This document shows, piece by piece, positions 43,743 to 55,041 of a DNA stretch of 55,781 nt. The position numbers were made by a program, and so were the translations under genes. Within the stretch, counting starts at the first letter, position 1. Every line of letters starts with the position of its first letter. A model generated the notes under the pieces. That model saw only the letters and a program-made list of their open reading frames with translations. It was not told the origin of the DNA and did not search any database. The stretch lies in assembly GCA_000467715.1 (NCBI GenBank), contig AJFK01000690.1, forward strand, positions 1-55,781. The letters are read 5' to 3'. This DNA comes from Hysterium pulicare CBS 123377 (taxonomy: Eukaryota; Ascomycota; Dothideomycetes; Hysteriales; Hysteriaceae).

Positions 43743-45146
43743 TCATTCGTCCATCAGATCATTGCATTCCTCATCATCTGAGGTGTAATTGATGGCTTCA
43801 TCACTATCGAGGTATTCTTCGTCTGGTTCGGATTCGTCGTTCAGTTGTTCGTAGTCTTCGTCTTCATCACTGTCAAATTCGCAGGCGGGGCCGACAAAAT
43901 CACGTTCCAAGAACCCGTGTCGTGCTATAGCATTGACCTCCCAGTGGAGCGGGGGCCGATAGCTAGTAGACTTTGGAAAGCTCTTGAAATGCTCTTCGTA
44001 CTCTTTAGAGAGTATATTTGCGCCATTTCCAACAAATATACCGGTTCCAGCAATGCAAACTCCGGAATGGAAACGTTGGCTCACGTCGCAGGCATTATCG
44101 CAGTCATGGCCGTCGTAGGTCAGAACTTCGACGTCGTTCAGTTGACTTCGCAGTGAATCGACACTCAGCATGATTTTATCCAAGTTTGGACGATCTGGCC
44201 AAAAGCCTAGACGCTTGAGCCCTCTTAACAGACATCCTAATGAAAGTGCGGTGCAATGTTGCGTGTCGGCATCTTCCGGTAAGCTTGATAACAAAGTATC
44301 AACGACGGAGTAACAGTGATCGAAAATTGCTTTGAGAATGTGGTTTCGAATACGAGCAATATCATCTGCTGTGGTGTCATTGATAGAGTATACTGTAATA
44401 GTGCGAAGTTAAAGCTTACCTAAGAAGGACCGACCTACTTCAATGGTGAGGTCTGCCCCGCTCGGGACAACCCATTTTCCAGCATGGCCTGGAGCCATAG
44501 TGACGGCCAAGTGACCAATCAAGATTTCGAAAATGTCCCGATATCCAAACTGCCATGCTATAGAAATCCAGTATTCATAACCAGGAGCTAATATCTTTGA
44601 CACCCAGGGCAGAGACCAAGACTTCAAAAGAGGAAGCACAAGTTCAACGATGCCGTTGAGCTCACAGCTCCAGGAGAGTTGAGAGAGCTGTTCGAAGGAA
44701 AGGTGAATTGGCACCTTATGGAATTTCAGGTGAGCAATATCGAGCACGATATTTAGCATTTCTGCATCCTGTTCGTGCAGATGAAGTTGCATGCATTTGT
44801 CATCATCACGAAGTCCATCGAGCCGATCGGACCACTTGGAGCTTGCAAGACGAATACAGGCTGAAGATACTAGATATTCCTGATATTCGGCTTTGTTACT
44901 GTTGGGGAGGATCAGTCGAAGATCTCCACGAGGATCGATGATGATGGTGTTATCGGCTGTAGAGGGTGGAGTATGAACTCCATCGCCACTAGCGGTAGCG
45001 GAGTCTTCCTCCTGTTCAATTTCAGATTTCTCGGCGTCGGTAAGAGTTCTGACCGAAGAGGCTTTCTTGTCCGGTGGAGATTGATTCATGGGCACCTCTG
45101 ATGGTATCGACATAGGACCGCCTGGGAAGGCTGTAGTTTCTTCCAT
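43743..45146 (-). CDS. BTB/POZ-domain protein with acidic C-terminal tail
   Basis: Exons 45146-44420 and 44392-43743 (27-nt gap as modelled) give 458 aa. The first 70 residues are disordered. A fungal BTB-like domain follows from DPRGDLRLIL through KWSDRLDGLRDDDKC and LHLHEQDAEMLNIVLDIAH to about 170. BTB domains dimerise or recruit cullin-3 ligases. After it come helices typical of these fungal BTB proteins (YWISIAWQFGYRDIFE). The last 45 residues are strongly acidic (DSDEDEDYEQLNDESEPDEE). The splice from GTAAGC at 44419 to a TTACAG acceptor at 44393 joins SFLG to VYSINDTTADDIARIR in frame, but 27 nt is unusually short for an intron. A sequencing or assembly difference, or other splice sites, should be considered. 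The partner is unknown. Confidence 0.75.
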
Positions 45147-45818
45147 CGCAAGGACGAAGTTGCGTGGTGTGGGTGTTCGTGAGATTTGTCGGAGAAAATC
45201 AAGAGCGGTCGGCGGATGTAAACAGCACTAAAGAACGCCAAGACAACGCCAGGTCACATGATCCCTATCCTGACTACCTAGGTAGGTACTCGGGCAGATT
45301 CCACGCAGTAGTATAGTAGTATAGTCCATCTAACCCGTGTCGCTGTTCGTGATAATGTTTGAGGCAACTTAGTTTCTATGGTATCGCCCCGAAAACCGTC
45401 ACGGTGTATGGCGGGTGTCATTGTTGGTCGTATTGCAAACTCCTTTGGCTGCACACGTCCGGTAGGTTCCTATTCTATTTGCAACTTTCCAAATGACCTT
45501 AGGGATGGCACCTTGATTTCATACTCTTCCCAGAGTCTGATTCGGCTTTGTAGGCTAGTGGTAAATAAGGTGATAGGCGTAGACCAACGATCTAAAAAAC
45601 GACCGCTTATGACACCCGTCTGAATGCTCGAAACAGAACTTTGGCACTCGCTGCTGGAACCCGGCCTAAGATGACCTGTGACGTCCATCCCGGTAGCGAA
45701 AAGACCCCATACGTAATTATCTTGGCTCCATATACCTTCAGCGATCTGAAAACTCAACAGTAATGTGCACATGAAGCCGCTCCATGATTATTAAGCTCAG
45801 CCAACCGTAGTGAGGTCT
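45147..45818. other. Intergenic between BTB gene and ogg1
   Basis: About 670 bp between genes on the same strand. I see no gene. A palindromic CTACCTAGGTAG lies at about 45276-45287. Confidence 0.5.
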
Positions 45819-47157
45819 CTAGGTTTTGCGTCGCCTGCTTCGTTTCACAGTCTTCTCCTCAACCTCAACGACCTGATGCTCATCCGACTCTAAAGCCCGT
45901 TTCATCTTCTTGGCAGTGGTGGTTTTGGTACGCGTTCTGCTCTCGATGATTTCAGAACCACTTGTCTCTGCCTTGATAACCTGCTCCTCCTCCTTCGTTT
46001 CAGCTTTCGCCACGAGTCGCTCTGAGAAAGCCTTCAAATCTGCCGTGAACAATACTGAATGAGCCCAACCAGCTTCTTTGCCCCATAAGGTACGGAAGTG
46101 ATTCGCTATTGCGGTGTACGTCGCCGGCGTTAAGCTACTGTGCTTGCCTTTGCCGAACTTGTAATCGCGTTGAGCAATTTGCCAGACTGGAAGACAGTTA
46201 GTGACACCATATCTGGCGAGGAGTCGGACAACTCACCGTGTGTATCTACTGGGACTGATTCTGACCAGCCTAGTCCGAACAGACAAACGCAGTCGGCAAC
46301 CTTTGGGCCAACTCCATGGAGCGCCAAGAGCTCTGCATGTGCCTTGCGGTACCCCTCACGGCCACCTTCTACTATATCTCCTGCTGGCTTGGGCTCAGTC
46401 CCAAACTGGGGATTCTCCGGATTGCAAAGATCGTGCAACCAGTCCATCCCTTTATCCTCAGCCACCATACGCGCGGTCTTGGAGATATATTTTGCCCTGT
46501 ATCCGAACCCAAGCTTCATCAGGTGCTGTTCCACGTTCGGATCCGTCAGAGAGTCAGGCGTGGGGAAGTCGTGGTACGGTGTGGATCCGATGTGGCCGAT
46601 TAGAGGCCCATAGTGTAGGCAAAGGTTGTGTACCATTTGGGATATTCTCGAGATATTATTGTTGCTGCTACATATGAACCCAAGCAGTGCTTCCCACGCA
46701 TCTTGCCTCAGTATGCGCACCCCTGTGAACTTCGGAGCTCTCTTCCTGAAATTACTGTCCGTAGAGGCCCATTGCTCATACAGCTGTCCAAGATTGGGAC
46801 TTAGGTTGAAGTAATGCTTTACTAAAGCTAGGGTATTATCTTCCTCGGAGGCTACTGATTCTGCGATTGACGGTACATTGGAAGGAGGTGGCGTTGCGTA
46901 TGCGGCGGTTGGGAATATTGCGCGGTAGTGAAGGTGTTCAGAATCTTGACGGAGGGAGAGTATACGGCCATGGAGAGCGCAAGACCATTCATCGTCTGCA
47001 GATTTCCTCCACCTAAGAACACTCATTAGCAATACCTATGTTGAGAAATTCAAGCTACTTACCGAAACGATTGACCACATCGTAGGGTAGTGTTGATGCA
47101 AAGCTCTGTCAGGCTCACAGGAAGCTTCTGCCACTCGGTTGCTCGAAGTGCAGCCAT
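45819..47157 (-). CDS. ogg1: 8-oxoguanine DNA glycosylase/AP lyase (Ogg1)
   Basis: Exons 47157-47063, 47012-46237 and 46186-45819 give 412 aa. Ogg1 excises 8-oxoguanine opposite C and nicks the abasic strand, starting base-excision repair in nucleus and often mitochondria. The N-terminal OGG domain begins LPVSLTELCINTTLRCGQSF. The helical core has AWEALLGFICSSNNNISRI. The helix-hairpin-helix is LLALHGVGPKVADCVCLF, with the catalytic Lys near 268, followed by SVPVDTHVWQIAQRDY with the conserved Asp near 287; the second intron falls right after PVDTH. The C-terminal 80 residues are Lys/Glu-rich and end in a bipartite basic cluster (KKMKRALE...KRSRRRKT), a probable nuclear-localisation signal. 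Transcribed divergently from U2AF. Confidence 0.96.
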
Positions 47158-47509
47158 TGGTAATGTCCGGAAGTCTGAGGTTGATCAATTGGGAAAGCAT
47201 TAGAAACAGTGAATGTCCATCGAAACGGGACAGGGGTAGAAGCTGCGAAAATCTTGGCAAGCCGGGGCCGAAGTTTTGCCAGGGCCTAGATGGAAGTGAA
47301 ATTCACTGTTTTGAGAGTCTCAACACCAACTCTTCATCACCAAACCACAACCCGCCGACTGGACAACTGCGGAGCCGTATCGATCTCTCCGCTCTATTGA
47401 TCTATTCATCTTTAAGAACGCCGAAGCCAGGCTGTGCTCGAAGCAGGCAGCTGTTCCTCAACCAGACTCCCAAGTGCAGTTGCGCAAAGCGGACGACTAG
47501 CTCTTCGCA
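47158..47509. promoter_or_regulatory. Shared divergent promoter of ogg1 and the U2AF large subunit gene
   Basis: 352 bp separate the two start codons. No other gene fits here. Co-regulation is inferred from the arrangement only. Confidence 0.5.
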
Positions 47510-49463
47510 ATGAACGGGGACGCTTACTCAAGAGGTCAGACCTTTTTCATGACAATTGCTAACGTTTTTGCAGTGGCGAAAAGGGTTCTAACAAGCATGC
47601 AGATGGTGGCCGCCATGGTTCTTCTCGATCTCACTTTGTAAGTTTCCTCGCCTGCGCCTCTTTGCAACTTCTAACGTCCCTTACTACAGTCCTCACGCGA
47701 TGACCGCCGAGACCGAGATCGAGGCGATAGAGGCGATCGTGACCGTCGCCGCCGCTCGAGATCCCCTGCTCACCGGAGCTCACGTCGCGATTACGAAGTA
47801 GACACTTATTCGTCCAGCCGCGACTACCGCGAGCGAGAGCGCGAAGATAGATATGCTGGCAGAGACCGACGGGAGGAGCGAGGTTGGGATCGCGATGGTC
47901 GGTCGGGTAGGAGAGACCCGCGACGAGACGACGGCGAGGATCGTTCTGCACGACGAGAGCGCGACCCCTTTGAGGATCGAGGTGCAGGTGGAGGTGGCAG
48001 AGGCCGAAGGGATCGTGGAGACCGTGATGGTGGTTTTGGCGGTGGTAGGGAGAGAAAGAAGAGCGCCTCCCCGCCGTTCAAGAAGAGAGAACCCACTCCC
48101 GATTTGACCGATGTCACTTCTATTCTCCAGCGCAAGCGACGCATGACACAATGGGACATCAAACCTGCAGGATATGAAAATGTCACGGCAGAGCAGGCTA
48201 AGCTTTCTGGAATGTTTCCACTTCCCGGGGCTCCTCGTCAACAGCCAATGGACCCAAGTCGTCTACAGGCATTCATGAATCAACCCGCAGGTTCAGCCTC
48301 CGCCTCAGCCCTCAAACCTTCGAACTCCAAGCAGGCCAAACGATTGTTTGTGTTCAATCTGCCTGAATCCGCCACCGAAACATCGCTTGCTGATTTCTTC
48401 AACCTGCAAATGAATGGCCTGAATGTTGTATCTGGTATCGACCCTTGCATATCCGCTCAAATCAACCACGACCGAACCTATGCGCTCCTCGAATTCAAGA
48501 CGTCGGAAGATGCTACTGTGGCATTGGCAATGGATGGTATATCTATGGAAGACTCTGATGCGATGGTCGATCGACCTGGGTTATCCATTCGACGACCCAA
48601 GGACTACATTGTTCCCACTGGAGGGGACGATGCTGAATTCCAGGAAGGCCATATCTCGGATATAGTCAAGGATTCGCCGAACAAAATAAGTGTCTTGAAC
48701 CTGCCTGTGTATCTTACCGAAGACCAAATTACAGAGTTGCTTGTCGCTTTTGGAGAGCTGAAGGCTTTCGTCTTGGTCAAGGATCAAGGAACAGAACAGT
48801 CTCGGGTAAGTCGATCTGCTAATATTCGAACGCTTGCTTACTTCCCACCAGGGCTTCGCCTTCTGCGAGTATATTGAACCTCATGTCGCGGATATTGCCG
48901 TGGAAGGTCTAAACGGAATGGAACTTGGTGATGGTCATTTGAAGGTTCAACGAGCCAGCATTGGCTTGAAGCAGGCCGCAGGCTTAGAATCAGGTGTCAA
49001 TGCCATGTCACTTCTCGCAGGCACCAACTCGGCAGAGCTCGAAAAGGGCCGTGTTATCATGCTCATGAACATGGTTACACCTGATGAGCTTATGGATCCG
49101 GAAGAATATGATGGTCAGTCTCTTGATTCCATGCATATTAGAATGCTAATTGCTAACGCCGTAATTTCAGAAATCTGCGAGGATGTCAGCGAGGAATGCC
49201 AGAAATATGGGTCAATCATCAGTCTCAAGGTGCCTAGGCCAAGTGGAGGAAGAAGCAACCTCGGAGTTGGCAAGATATACATCAAATACGTGGACACTGC
49301 ATCAGCGCAGAAAGCTTGCAGCGCTTTGGCTGGCAGGAAATTTGCTGACAGGACCGTCGTCGTCACGTATTTCTCCGAGGTAAGCTGTTGATTGAGCTTT
49401 GAAAATACTGGACACGCAGGCTAATACTCGGCTTAGGAGCTGTTCGACGTTGACGCTTGGTAA
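47510..49463 (+). CDS. Splicing factor U2AF large subunit (U2AF65)
   Basis: Modelled exons 47510-47534, 47603-47637, 47690-48805, 48852-49113, 49171-49379 and 49437-49463 give 557 aa. U2AF65 binds the polypyrimidine tract and brings U2 snRNP to the branch site. An N-terminal Arg-Ser/Arg-Asp domain (to about 140) is followed by RRM1 (KRLFVFNLP, about 235), RRM2 (KISVLNLP, about 350; RNP1-like GFAFCEYI formed across the third intron) and a C-terminal U2AF-homology RRM (VIMLMNM, about 460) with its RKF ligand-binding motif and a VDAW end. The first two exons are the weak point: a good CTAACGTTTTTGCAG acceptor at 47573 would break the frame, so I used the AG at 47602; a different start or splice is possible. 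Exons 3-6 are secure. Confidence 0.93.
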
Positions 49464-50644
49464 ACTTCTTACCATCGACCACTATTTCTCGCATTGCTTG
49501 TCTCTATACAACTACGGGCGTCCTATTACCCTCGCAATGAAGCTTGATTGGTGAATTCAAACGAGAAATAGTGCTTCTGCTTGCCTGCTTTCTGCATTCA
49601 AAATGTCTTCCTATTTTCCCCAGTCATGTATATTAGTTTCTTTGTGGACTGGATCAAGCAAAGCCGACGATGTGTGGGCCAAAAGTGGATGGCGGCCGTA
49701 GGAGGTACCATAAAGGAGGTATGGATCCGTTTGGTTCAGGTGGCTTCGGGGGGACGGAAAAGTACTAAGCACAGGTTTTATACAAATTGGATCTCACGTC
49801 CAGCAAGCAGTACAACCAGCAGCGATGCATCTCAGTTACTTCTCTTCCTTGGGCCGGAGCGCTCGAGCTTGCTTGTTTCCTATACTGGGCGTCTACAGGT
49901 AATCCTCATTAAAATATTTGCAAATGATTCTTTGCTAATGGTGTACATGCGTTCCTCTTTCTGTCTCTCTCAACCAGAGATATTTGGCTGGCCATTTTTT
50001 TTTTTTTGGATCGTGATGTATTCCGGGGCTTCGTTGGGTATTCTTAGACTTTGCTTGGGCCAAGCAATGTGAACACTTGGTTTTGCGATGTCGTTGTCAA
50101 GGAACCCATGCCATAGATAGGGCAACGACGGAGGAAGTGATGAATTCCATCAAGCATTGCCTTTCACTAAGAAAATGGTTATTGATCGTGGCCATACCTA
50201 CCAAGTACCGGAGTTCCCTGTACCAACCCCTTAGTCCCGGGTTAATAGAATCCTCTATACGTCCGGTCCCCTGGCAGCCCTATCTTCAATATGGTTCTGC
50301 TCCGGATTTTACCCAGCCTCATCGCCGACCGGAAAACAGAGACCAAAGTTTTCCTCACGCTGCTCAACACACTACAAGTGCCCTGCGTCTCAATGAAAAG
50401 GAACTAAGAGGCAAAATCCGTAAAATCTAACTCGATATTCAGGTATTCTGCTATCTATGTTTACGTCATAGACTTTTCTGGTATATCCATCTCATTCGCA
50501 GGCAATGCTTGGCGGCGTGAACGTGACACACGCATTAAATATGAGCTTTAACCCTACTTACCGGGTAGCTGGAAATGCTACATCGAACCTACCTACGCGC
50601 CTACTTAATCCTATTTGTTTTCAGCATTTACTAAGCTCCCAAAA
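49464..50644. other. Intergenic between U2AF and SDR genes
   Basis: About 1.2 kb with no supportable gene. A run of 11 or more T lies near 49998-50008. Open frames at 49581-50072 and 50077-50430 have no family resemblance. Confidence 0.5.
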
Positions 50645-51675
50645 ATGCCCTCTTTCCTGAGTTTCCTCCACAGCCAACTCTTTCTCACCCTCCCCGTCCC
50701 CAATACCTCCTACGCGGGCAAAACCGTCCTCGTAACTGGTTCGAATGTCGGTCTAGGCAAGGAAGCAGCGCGACATTTCGCCCGTCTAGGCGCCAAGACC
50801 GTCATCCTCGCCGTTCGCAGCGTAGAGAAGGGGAACGCGGCGAAAGAAGATATTGAAACCACAACGAAATGTCAGAAGGGTGTTGTGCAGGTATGGCAGC
50901 TGGATATGGCCAGTTATGAGAGCGTGAAAGACTTTGCCGGGAGAGTGGATAGGGAATTGGATAGACTGGATGTAGCCTTGTTGAATGCGGGGGTGAACAA
51001 GGCTGCTTTCGAAATGGCGGAGGATAATGAATCGACGATTACGGTGAATGTGGTGTCAACTTTTTTGCTTGCGCTGCTGCTTTTGCCCAAGTTGAAAGAG
51101 ACGGCTGGGAAGTGTAATACGAGGCCGACTTTGACGGTTACGAGCTCAGAAGTGCATGGCTGGACACCGTTCAAGGAGAAGTCGGCGCCTGAGGGAGGCA
51201 TTTTTGATGAGTTGAATGAGAAGGAGACGACGGATTTATCGGATCGATACCAACTTTCGAAACTACTCGAGGTTTTTGGCATAAGGGCGATGGCGGATCG
51301 ACAGCCTGCAGAATCTTATCCGGTGACGATAGATACCGTCAATCCAGGGTTGTGTCATTCGTAAGTATATTCCAACCACTTTTGCATTCTTGACAGCATC
51401 TGATAGTGTCTAGTGAGTTGGCAAGAGACGCTGGCTGGGGTCTTTGGCTACTCAAGGTGTTACTAGCGAGGACGACTGAGTATGGCAGCAGAACCCTAGT
51501 TCATGCTGCGAGCCAAGGTGCCGAAACCCATGGCCAGTATTTGAGCGATTGTCACGTTGAGCAGCCGGCACCGCTGGTGTTGAGTGATGAGGGCAGGAAG
51601 GCCCAAGAGCGGGTTTGGAAAGAGTTGGAGACGAAGTTGGAGAAGATTAAGCCGGGTGTGACGCAGAATCTGTAA
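50645..51675 (+). CDS. Short-chain dehydrogenase/reductase, retinol-dehydrogenase-like
   Basis: Exons 50645-51360 and 51414-51675 (53-nt intron) give 325 aa. Cofactor motif TGSNVGLG is at 31-38, an NAG motif is in ALLNAGVNKAAFE, the catalytic Ser is in TVTSSEVHGW (about 167), and Y202/K206 are in YQLSK. The N-terminal HSQLFLTLPVPNTSYAGKT is typical of fungal SDRs near retinol and WW-domain oxidoreductases. After splicing, PGLCHSELARDAGW continues the fold. The substrate is unknown; such enzymes act on lipids, retinoid-like or polyketide alcohols. An ATG at 50615 would add ten residues. As in several neighbours, the coding strand changes from C-rich to G-rich codons about 180 bp after the start. 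Confidence 0.92.
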
Positions 51676-52251
51676 ATCATCAGTGCCGAGTCGTACCTAT
51701 GCGCGAGCAATGGTCTAAGGACCAAAGCCGAATGAGATAGTCTGAAAGTGTGATAGTGATTATTGCCGATTCCCCAAATCAGAAGGCAGAGTAAGCAAGT
51801 GTGTTGGCCATGTTACATCTCGCGTTCTCGCCCTCAAAAAAGCGGTTCTCATGATATAGTTCCTGCGGCTGCAGAGTCATTGTGATTGGGCCTTGTTCGC
51901 ATGTGCTGTCACTGTGGTGTTTCAAGGTCGCTTATTGACCCAGGAACCAGGTTCCTATTCCTTCAGATGTGACTGCCAAGGAAATGTGCTTACCTGGTGC
52001 GTTCGTAGGGCTAGAGTCGGAAGGTGAGTTCAACTTCTATTGGAGCTTAGATTCAATGCTACTTATGACCCCTCTTGTTTGTGTAACTCGAATATATTGA
52101 GAGGAACGAAGCAGCGAAGTCGGCAGTCAGTAAGCAGCATCTAGATTCCCCAGGTAAGTATAAGTAGTACCATGACCTCAGCAAGAGAAGCTGCTCGACA
52201 GTATCCGTTTCCCAAAACCTCTGTATAACGTAATTCCGATATCTCGCTTGC
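51676..52251. other. Intergenic
   Basis: About 575 bp, the SDR 3' flank and the promoter of the cysteine-rich secreted protein. No gene seen. Confidence 0.5.
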
Positions 52252-52619
52252 ATGATGCGCCTCCTTCCAAAATGCCTCGTCATATCATTTCTGTTGTTCG
52301 GTAGAGCCATGAGTGTTGCTGTCCCAGAATCCCAAGCTGCCGAGGTACTTCGAATGGTCTTTGTTCATATTGTCAGAAGGCTAACAGCTTGTCCAAGGCT
52401 AGACAAGAGTGCAACGACGGGACGTGTTACTGCGGGGCCTCTCGTTCAGTGCCGCAGTTGTATTGCGGATACTGCTTCGACGTCTATCCCACGCAAGGGC
52501 ATCTCGAATTGGGAAACCATCTGTATACGTGCAATCCCGATGGAACTTGCTGCGACCATGGATATAATCAGACGTGTCAGAATAACAGCTCGAACAACTA
52601 CTGCGGATTCAACAACTAG
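52252..52619 (+). CDS. Small secreted cysteine-rich protein
   Basis: Exons 52252-52344 and 52398-52619 give 104 aa. A 53-nt intron (GTACTT donor, GGCTAAC branch, CCAAG acceptor) joins a signal peptide to the cysteine-rich part, which lie in different frames. The signal peptide is MMRLLPKCLVISFLLFGRA followed by a likely cut near SVAVPESQA. The mature protein of about 75 residues has ten cysteines, including CNDGTCYC, YCGYC and CNPDGTCC, enough for five disulfides, and NQT and NSS glycosylation sites. I do not recognise the fold. Size, cysteine density and secretion are those of fungal effectors, defensive peptides or small adhesion proteins, but no function can be assigned. The donor is atypical; the frame rescue and branch site support the model. 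Confidence 0.75.
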
Positions 52620-53376
52620 GAGGAGGGATGGATTTCGAAAGGCTGCAGGCAATCGGGACAGGGAGCAGACATGTATAAACATGCAACATAGGGTGGCAGG
52701 ACGAGTGATAGAATAGATTTCTGAATGGGTCACTGCCGCAAGGTATCAGCTTTCTTGGTGTCAACGAAGGCTCCGTGCCAGGTGATTGGTTGTTCTGGTC
52801 CTTGACTGGGCAATGGTGCAGGCTCTCGAACTGTGATACTGTTACTCCGTCGTGAACTCGAAAGCGAACTGGGGAGAAGAGGCGGAGGAGGCATTGTGGA
52901 TGGGAAGGCTGAAAGCTTCGACAGCTTGCCAGGTCCAAGCTTCTCCCCGCCGATGACGTTCGCATGTTTTGCTGCAGGACAGCTAACGGGAACAGGCCGC
53001 ATCCCGTTGAGCAACACCACTTGCATCATGACTATTCGACGCTATTGGCCACCTGCATTGGTGTGCTCTCAGGTGTGCCGTATCAGATGCCGTCTACAAT
53101 CCTCGTGCTATCTTCCAGAGGCGGACATGACATTCCTAAACAAGCAGCTAGATGTCATCCCAAGCTTCTGAACGGCCAGCTCCGCCTCTCCAGGAAGCAC
53201 TTCATGGCTTCGAGTTCCTGCATCTGCGCGTACCGCCATCAGCACGATGAGAACATGTTCCCTGGCATGGATCTAAAAAGTCGCAGTGTCCCGGAGGCAA
53301 GCTGAAAGGTAAGGTCGAGTCTTTCCTTTCGTCGCCCATCAGCCTTCACATTCAATTGAGTCCAGCACTGTCCAGA
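52620..53376. other. Intergenic
   Basis: About 760 bp without a convincing gene. Frames at 52833-53171 and 52964-53305 lack resemblance, signal peptides or splice logic. Confidence 0.45.
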
Positions 53377-54453
53377 ATGCGCTTCTCTGCCTCTGCCGCG
53401 CTCTTCACAGCGCTATCTCTTTCCTCTTCCTCCAATGGCCTTCAAATTTTAATGGGAAATGATGATGGCTTCGGAAGCGGCAACCTTCGAGAACTGTACA
53501 AGCTGCTGAAGGGAGCAGGCCACGATGTCTACATCGTGGCTCCCGCCACCGATCAGAGCGGCCAAGGTGGACGCTCCGTCTTCACAGGCAGCGCCAACCT
53601 TACAGCTCCCTCCGAGTTCAACTTAATCCCCGCAGGCGCGCCATCTGTAAGCTCTCCCTTCCCAGCTCTTTCAATATTGTGAGCTAATTTCACCTTACAG
53701 ATTGGTACCGATCCTAATGACTCTCACATCTGGTACTATAACGGCACACCGGCTGCCTGCACCTTCGTAGGATTGGACTATGTCCTTCCTCGGTACTCCA
53801 ACTGGTCCTCAGGGCCCGATCTCCTCGTCTCCGGGCCCAATTTCGGCACCAACTTGGGACCATTCCTGTACACGCTTTCCGGGACAATGGGCGCCACGTA
53901 TGCCGCAGTCGAACGTTCAGTCCCCGGCATCGGTATTTCAGCATCGAATCCCTCCGTCCCGTATTTCAACGTCACCAACAGCACGAATCCGGCAACATAC
54001 GCAGCCAAAGTCTCCTTCAAGATTATCGAACAATTCATCTCTGCTACTCCAAAAGGACACCGAGTACTTCCTCTAGGCTACGGTATCAGCATTAACATCC
54101 CCGTCCTTAACGACACATACAATAATCCGCCCATCGTCAAGACGCGACTGACGGGGAATGCGGATATTGACATCGCGGTGTGGAATGAAACGACAAAACT
54201 ATTCCATTATGGGGACTTGAGTCCACCGGCAGCTGGGCTAAACACCTGCTATAATGGCGACTGTTCACTGCCCGGTGAGACATCTGTGGTGGAAGTGGGT
54301 GGCGTCTCGGTGAGCGTTTTCACGGTAGACTATGATGCGCCTAAGAACAAGGAGACGAGGGAGGTGATGGCTAAGTTTGCACCCATTACTACGAAACTCA
54401 ATGAGACGGTGAAGAGGGTGGTTAGGAAGAGAGAGAACTACATTCATGCTTAA
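53377..54453 (+). CDS. Secreted SurE-like phosphatase/nucleotidase
   Basis: Exons 53377-53646 and 53701-54453 (54-nt intron) give 340 aa. SurE proteins are metal-dependent phosphatases acting on nucleoside monophosphates or other phosphate esters. The metal-binding signature MGNDDGFGSGN has D29 and D30, followed by YIVAPATDQSGQGG and the asparagine-containing SGPNFGTNLG near 150, all hallmarks of the fold. A short signal peptide (MRFSASAALFTALSLSSSSNG) and seven or more N-glycosylation sequons (such as NLT, NGT, NWS, NVT, NST, NDT, NET) indicate secretion, unlike cytosolic bacterial SurE. The intron joins PAGAPS to IGTDPNDSHIWYYNGTPAAC. The C-terminus is basic (KRVVRKRENY). Likely an extracellular acid phosphatase-like enzyme. 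Confidence 0.9.
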
Positions 54454-55041
54454 GCAACTTAGAGTATGGCAAAATAAACAAAAGCAGGTAGGACTGATGT
54501 AATATATATGATCACGTAATACCATTCGTTCAATGCAAGTTGAAGATATCCTTGTCTTGCCCTGCGAAGCCTGGGTGCCTTTTGAACATGGATGCAGATT
54601 CTTATTGGAGAAAGGACTCATACCGCATGGAGAGCTGATATACCAATAATGAGCAGTGAAAGATGTCCGGATTGCTAGGCACGTGATGCGACCAAAGGTG
54701 CTTGGTAGGCAATAGGTATGGCGAGGATCCTTCCTCAACTTTACGCTTTCATCGAACACCGGTCTGCAGAAGACTTTCAATGCCCCTCGAGCATCACGCA
54801 TCGAACGTTTGTGCCCTTTGAGAAGAAGCGTCTGTGGTGGAAGCGATGATGGCCTGGTGGATGCAATGCCGAAGGATTCGGCTAATCTTGTTGGAGTGAC
54901 AAAGCACAGCCACCAGGCCGCCATGAGCGCAGGCAGTGCAAGGCAGCCATCAGACCTCCAACCTCGAGGAATCATGGGCGAACACACTACATCACTCTTC
55001 CCACCTTTTATCATCCATGATCGAAACCATTCGACGTCACC
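54454..55041. other. Intergenic
   Basis: About 590 bp between the SurE-like and ankyrin genes. Holds a CACGTG core at 54680-54685. No gene seen. Confidence 0.5.

Noticed and set aside
49581-50430. Frames of 163 and 117 codons after U2AF
   Set aside because: No homology, poor codon pattern and interrupted by homopolymer T; more likely 3' UTR and spacer.
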